Source of the DNA: CAYWXK01 sp964462515
GTDB taxonomy: Bacteria > Planctomycetota > Phycisphaerae > Sedimentisphaerales > Anaerobacaceae
Direction of reading: 5' to 3'
Assembly (NCBI GenBank): GCA_964462515.1
Contig: CAYWXK010000087.1
Coordinates: 1 to 8,774, forward strand
Length of the DNA: 8,774 nt
Shown: positions 6,631 through 8,774 of the stretch, piece after piece
Layout of the letters: each line of letters opens with the position of its first letter
Position numbering within the stretch: position 1 is the stretch's first letter
Position numbers and translations under genes: made by a program
The notes under the pieces: generated by a model
What the model was told of the DNA's origin: nothing
The model's database searches: none
The model's input: only the letters and a program-made list of their open reading frames with translations

Positions 6631-6665
6631 CAAGGGCTAAACGAGGTATAAAAGATACTTACCGG

Positions 6666-8204
6666 TCAGGGTGCAACAAATTCAAGCCACTGCTCAGCGA
6701 ACAGTCCGAGGTCGAGACTATCGACCAAATCGTCTGAGGGGATATTAATGTCGCAATCAGGATTCCATTTGAGGTCATCGGCATTACTTTTCCAAACAGA
6801 TGTGAAGACGGCAAAGTCTCCGAAATCCACACTGCCATTAAAGTCAAGGTCTGCAACACGATATGGCCAGAAAATCTGGAGAGCATCCAAACCAAAGTCG
6901 GTTATATCCTCGACAGGCCTGAAAGGAGCGAGCAATTCTTTATTACGCGCCACGATTCGGCCGAGACTGCTCAAGAGGTCGCCGTGCCCTATGGGCCCTA
7001 ACTGGCCATCCACGAAATCAACTTCTATAGAAAACCAGACCTCGCCGTGCGGCCAAACAAAGGCTGCATCAAGACCAAAAAGAATTGGCCGAGGCTCAAT
7101 CGGATGGAACTTAGCCAACAAATCGGAACTGCTCTTATATATTTTTCCATCCTCACGAAGAAGGTCACCATCACCCACCGACGTCCCAAGACTTTCGGAA
7201 AAGAAACCCTCCTCGGTAGAAAATAGCAAGATACCATCAGGGCCACGCGTTACAGCATCAAGGCCAATGTCCGGCACAGGCGGCTGTGGGGCGAACGGCT
7301 TGATAAGGTCGCTATTACGCCGAACGACCCGACCTGCACTACTCAAGAGGTCACCGTTACTCAATGGGCCGAGTCTTTCGCTTAAAATATCCTTCTCCGG
7401 CGAAAACCAGACTTCCCAGCGTGATGAAAATGGTCGAATGGGCCACATTACGGCATCAAGGCCGATGTCCGGCGCCGGCAGCATAATGCCCAGCCGAGCA
7501 GCCAGCTCGCCATTTGTGCGAACCACTCGCCCGGTTGAGCTTAACAGGTCACCATCGCTAATACGTCTCGAACCTATTGATGATGTAAAACCTGTTTCTG
7601 TTGAAAACAGCACAGCAGGCCAGGGCACGGCCACCAGATGTATCGTAAATGTGTGGAGTGGGTCCGTAGGAGGAACCTGGTAAAGGTCAATCTCAATCCA
7701 GGGAAATGGAGTCTGTGGAAAAGCCACTCCACTATCGAACTTGAGGTCATTGAAGTCGTTGATGCGTCCCCGCAGCGCCATCTGATGGACGTAGGCGAAA
7801 TCTCCCCCTATTTCGTATTTGCCTTCCAATTGGCCAATATATTTAAATTGCGAATCGAAGCTCGTAAATCTCAAGCCACGCACGGCAAAATATAAGAACC
7901 ACATATCCCGGCCTGTTAGTTCCAACCAGAAGGTGCCTCTGATAGGCACAGGTATGGGCGGCCTGCCACAAATAATGCACTCATCCACGAGCATACTGCC
8001 TTCAACCAGCCGATAACGAACCGGCCGTTTGGCAGCGAAAAATGACGATACCTCTCCAAAATTGAACGAGGCATCGTCAGCTTCGGATGCAAGCATGCTA
8101 TTGCTATTTGGGGTGTTTGCCGCCGCGGTGGGAAGTATCCAAATTAGCAAAGTTACTGCCGCCAGGCAACCTAATGCGGGATTATAGAAATGTTTTGTTT
8201 TCAT
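6666..8204 (-). CDS. Secreted repeat protein with dockerin-like C-terminus (planctomycete type)
   Basis: A 512-residue exported protein of unknown function. Residues 1 to about 29 are a signal peptide (LAAVTLLIWILPTAAA). Residues about 61-196 form a compact region with a CIICGRPPIPVPIRGTF motif (77-93) of the style found in planctomycete secreted proteins; the cysteines C77 and C80 may pair or bind a metal. Four tandem repeats of about 55-60 residues follow (198-251, 264-318, 325-381, 388-441). Each reads roughly [VE][VL][WL]FS-x-E ... GDLL(S)..G(R)[IV]V..N..L ... DxGLDA. The tail (about 449-509) is dockerin-like: D452, D454, N456, S458 and D463 fit a calcium F-hand, and a second, looser loop (DCDIN at 484-488 to D498) ends in LFAEQWL. 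In cellulosomal clostridia such modules bind cohesins; in planctomycetes the partner is usually unknown. AGGAG at 8214-8218 is 9 bases before the ATG, and a strong promoter lies upstream. Confidence 0.85.
   Translation of the reverse strand: MKTKHFYNPALGCLAAVTLLIWILPTAAANTPNSNSMLASEADDASFNFGEVSSFFAAKRPVRYRLVEGSMLVDECIICGRPPIPVPIRGTFWLELTGRDMWFLYFAVRGLRFTSFDSQFKYIGQLEGKYEIGGDFAYVHQMALRGRINDFNDLKFDSGVAFPQTPFPWIEIDLYQVPPTDPLHTFTIHLVAVPWPAVLFSTETGFTSSIGSRRISDGDLLSSTGRVVRTNGELAARLGIMLPAPDIGLDAVMWPIRPFSSRWEVWFSPEKDILSERLGPLSNGDLLSSAGRVVRRNSDLIKPFAPQPPVPDIGLDAVTRGPDGILLFSTEEGFFSESLGTSVGDGDLLREDGKIYKSSSDLLAKFHPIEPRPILFGLDAAFVWPHGEVWFSIEVDFVDGQLGPIGHGDLLSSLGRIVARNKELLAPFRPVEDITDFGLDALQIFWPYRVADLDFNGSVDFGDFAVFTSVWKSNADDLKWNPDCDINIPSDDLVDSLDLGLFAEQWLEFVAP
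6882..7613 (-). repeat. Four tandem ~55-60-residue GDLLS/GLDA repeats
   Basis: The units span 7613-7452, 7415-7251, 7232-7062 and 7043-6882 in reading order. Each has an FS(T/P/I)E start, a central GDLL motif, a G-[RK]-[IV]-[VY] strand, a Ser/Asn-x-[ED]-L turn and a GLDA close. Similarity reaches the DNA level: GCATCAAGGCC(A/G)ATGTCCGGC occurs at 7257 and again at 7453, and ...GAAAACCAGAC... recurs at 7031 and 7401. Units 2 and 4 (EVWFS, LGP, GDLLSS) resemble each other, as do units 1 and 3 (LFSTE-x-GF), which suggests duplication of a two-unit block. The pattern could form a beta-propeller-like or solenoid fold. That is inference. Confidence 0.75.
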
Positions 8205-8255
8205 TGGTTCACACTCCTAAATTTAGTAATTGGCGAACCCAATAAACGTATTTTT

Positions 8256-8284
8256 ATTATATGCTTCCCGTCAACAACAGTCAA
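8256..8284 (-). promoter_or_regulatory. Strong sigma70-type promoter for the dockerin-tailed gene
   Basis: On the minus strand, TTGACT (8279-8284) and TATAAT (8256-8261) are separated by exactly 17 bases, so only one of 12 box positions departs from consensus. Transcription should start near 8249, giving a leader of about 45 bases with the AGGAG ribosome site at 8214-8218. No operator-like palindrome overlaps it clearly. Its closeness to consensus suggests constitutive expression. Confidence 0.75.
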
Positions 8285-8398
8285 GTAGGCGAAAGAGATT
8301 TTTGAAACTTTTTTGTGTGCGTAAAATCAGCAATAAGGGCAAAGCAAAGCTACAAAAATGGCTCAAAAGTAGTGTTTTGTTCAGGTATAGGGGTGAAA

Positions 8399-8737
8399 TT
8401 AACCGAGTAGATGCTTTGAAATTGATAAGCGACGCTTTTGGGACAAGGCTGACCGAGGTCGGAAAATTCGCAGGGGCAACTGCTTGAAGGCCTCCATAAT
8501 AGAAGCAAATTTAGAGCTTTCGTGCGCGGAGGTTTCCTGCGGGAACCATAGACGCGGCTGAGGACTGGGATGCAGAGGAGTTTGATTGTTCGATGACAGT
8601 GATTTTGGGCCGAAATCACCAGCGCTATTTGGCACAGATGCATCAGGAGACTGGTGAGGGTGGACATTGTTAGGAATCCGCACTCCCTGAAAAATCGATG
8701 TTACATCCTTTTTCAATCCTGGCTTAAATTTTTCCAA
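8399..8737 (-). CDS. Unrecognised small Pro/Ser-rich ORF (possible TTG start)
   Basis: A minus-strand frame is open from the right window edge to TAA at 8399. No ATG occurs early in it. The most plausible internal start is TTG at 8737, preceded by GAGG (8744-8747) at a 6-base spacing. This gives about 112 residues beginning (M)EKFKPGLKKDVTSIFQGVRI. The middle is rich in Pro, Ser, Asn and Gln and probably disordered. The C-terminal part (about FASIMEAFKQLPLRIF onward) is basic and amphipathic (RPRSALSQKRRLSISKHLL). There is no signal peptide or membrane segment. The frame could also begin further upstream, outside the window. I do not recognise a family. A plus-strand frame overlaps the same DNA (8230-8487), but it would start at a TTG inside the promoter region and lacks a ribosome site. 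Coding status is uncertain. Confidence 0.4.
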   Translation of the reverse strand: MEKFKPGLKKDVTSIFQGVRIPNNVHPHQSPDASVPNSAGDFGPKSLSSNNQTPLHPSPQPRLWFPQETSAHESSKFASIMEAFKQLPLRIFRPRSALSQKRRLSISKHLLG

Positions 8738-8774
8738 GTTTAACCTCAAGACAAAATTGTTTGGGCAACATCCT

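Noticed and set aside
6748..7683. 311-codon plus-strand frame opposite the dockerin-tailed gene
   Set aside because: Although long, it is a Ser/Pro/Arg-rich antisense shadow, and its repeats simply mirror the four tandem repeats on the minus strand. The minus-strand gene has a signal peptide, a dockerin tail and a strong promoter.
8230..8487. 85-codon plus-strand frame at the right end
   Set aside because: Its nominal start is a TTG within the promoter and leader of the divergent-reading minus gene, with no ribosome site. Part of it (NRVDALKLISDAFGTRL) looks protein-like, but not enough to prefer it over the opposite frame.

Overview
The window looks like part of a Gram-negative, moderately AT-rich bacterial genome, most probably a planctomycete of the Phycisphaerae / Sedimentisphaerales type. 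The lineage is an inference from gene style. The protein at 6666-8204 ends in a dockerin-like tail (an F-hand with DxDxNxS spacing, then a closing 'LFAEQWL') that is very common on secreted planctomycete proteins, and it also carries a CxxCGRP-containing N-terminal region and GDLLS / GLDA tandem repeats. An outer membrane is shown directly by a two-partner secretion (TPS, type Vb) pore gene.

Every supported gene is on the minus strand, so transcription runs from high to low coordinates. At 8399-8737 (possibly open to the right edge) is a small, unrecognised, Pro/Ser-rich ORF. Next comes a sigma70-type promoter of near-consensus quality (8256-8284), which drives a secreted, dockerin-tailed repeat protein (6666-8204). 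A 120-base spacer with two GC-rich hairpins leads to a macro-domain (ADP-ribose binding) protein (6003-6545). The stop codon of that gene lies inside a pair of tandem 33-bp palindromes. A 436-base spacer follows, with a long imperfect hairpin, traces of a frame-disrupted small ORF, a putative promoter, and one or two tiny ORFs with good ribosome binding sites.

The left 5.6 kb is a classical TPS locus in tpsB-tpsA order. It encodes a 609-residue POTRA/beta-barrel translocator (3737-5566) and, 99 bases downstream, a giant filamentous-haemagglutinin-like exoprotein. The exoprotein starts at 3637 and is still open at base 1, so more than 1,212 codons are present and its C-terminus lies outside the window. 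It is read without a stop through the whole of 1-3637 on the minus strand. The many plus-strand open frames there are shadows of it.

Functionally, TpsB should recognise the N-terminal TPS domain of the TpsA protein in the periplasm and thread it through the outer membrane to fold as a beta-helix outside. The dockerin-tailed protein is also exported. The macro-domain protein is cytosolic and has no evident link to the TPS pair beyond position. The least explained DNA is the 5567-6011 spacer and the hairpin elements around the macro gene.
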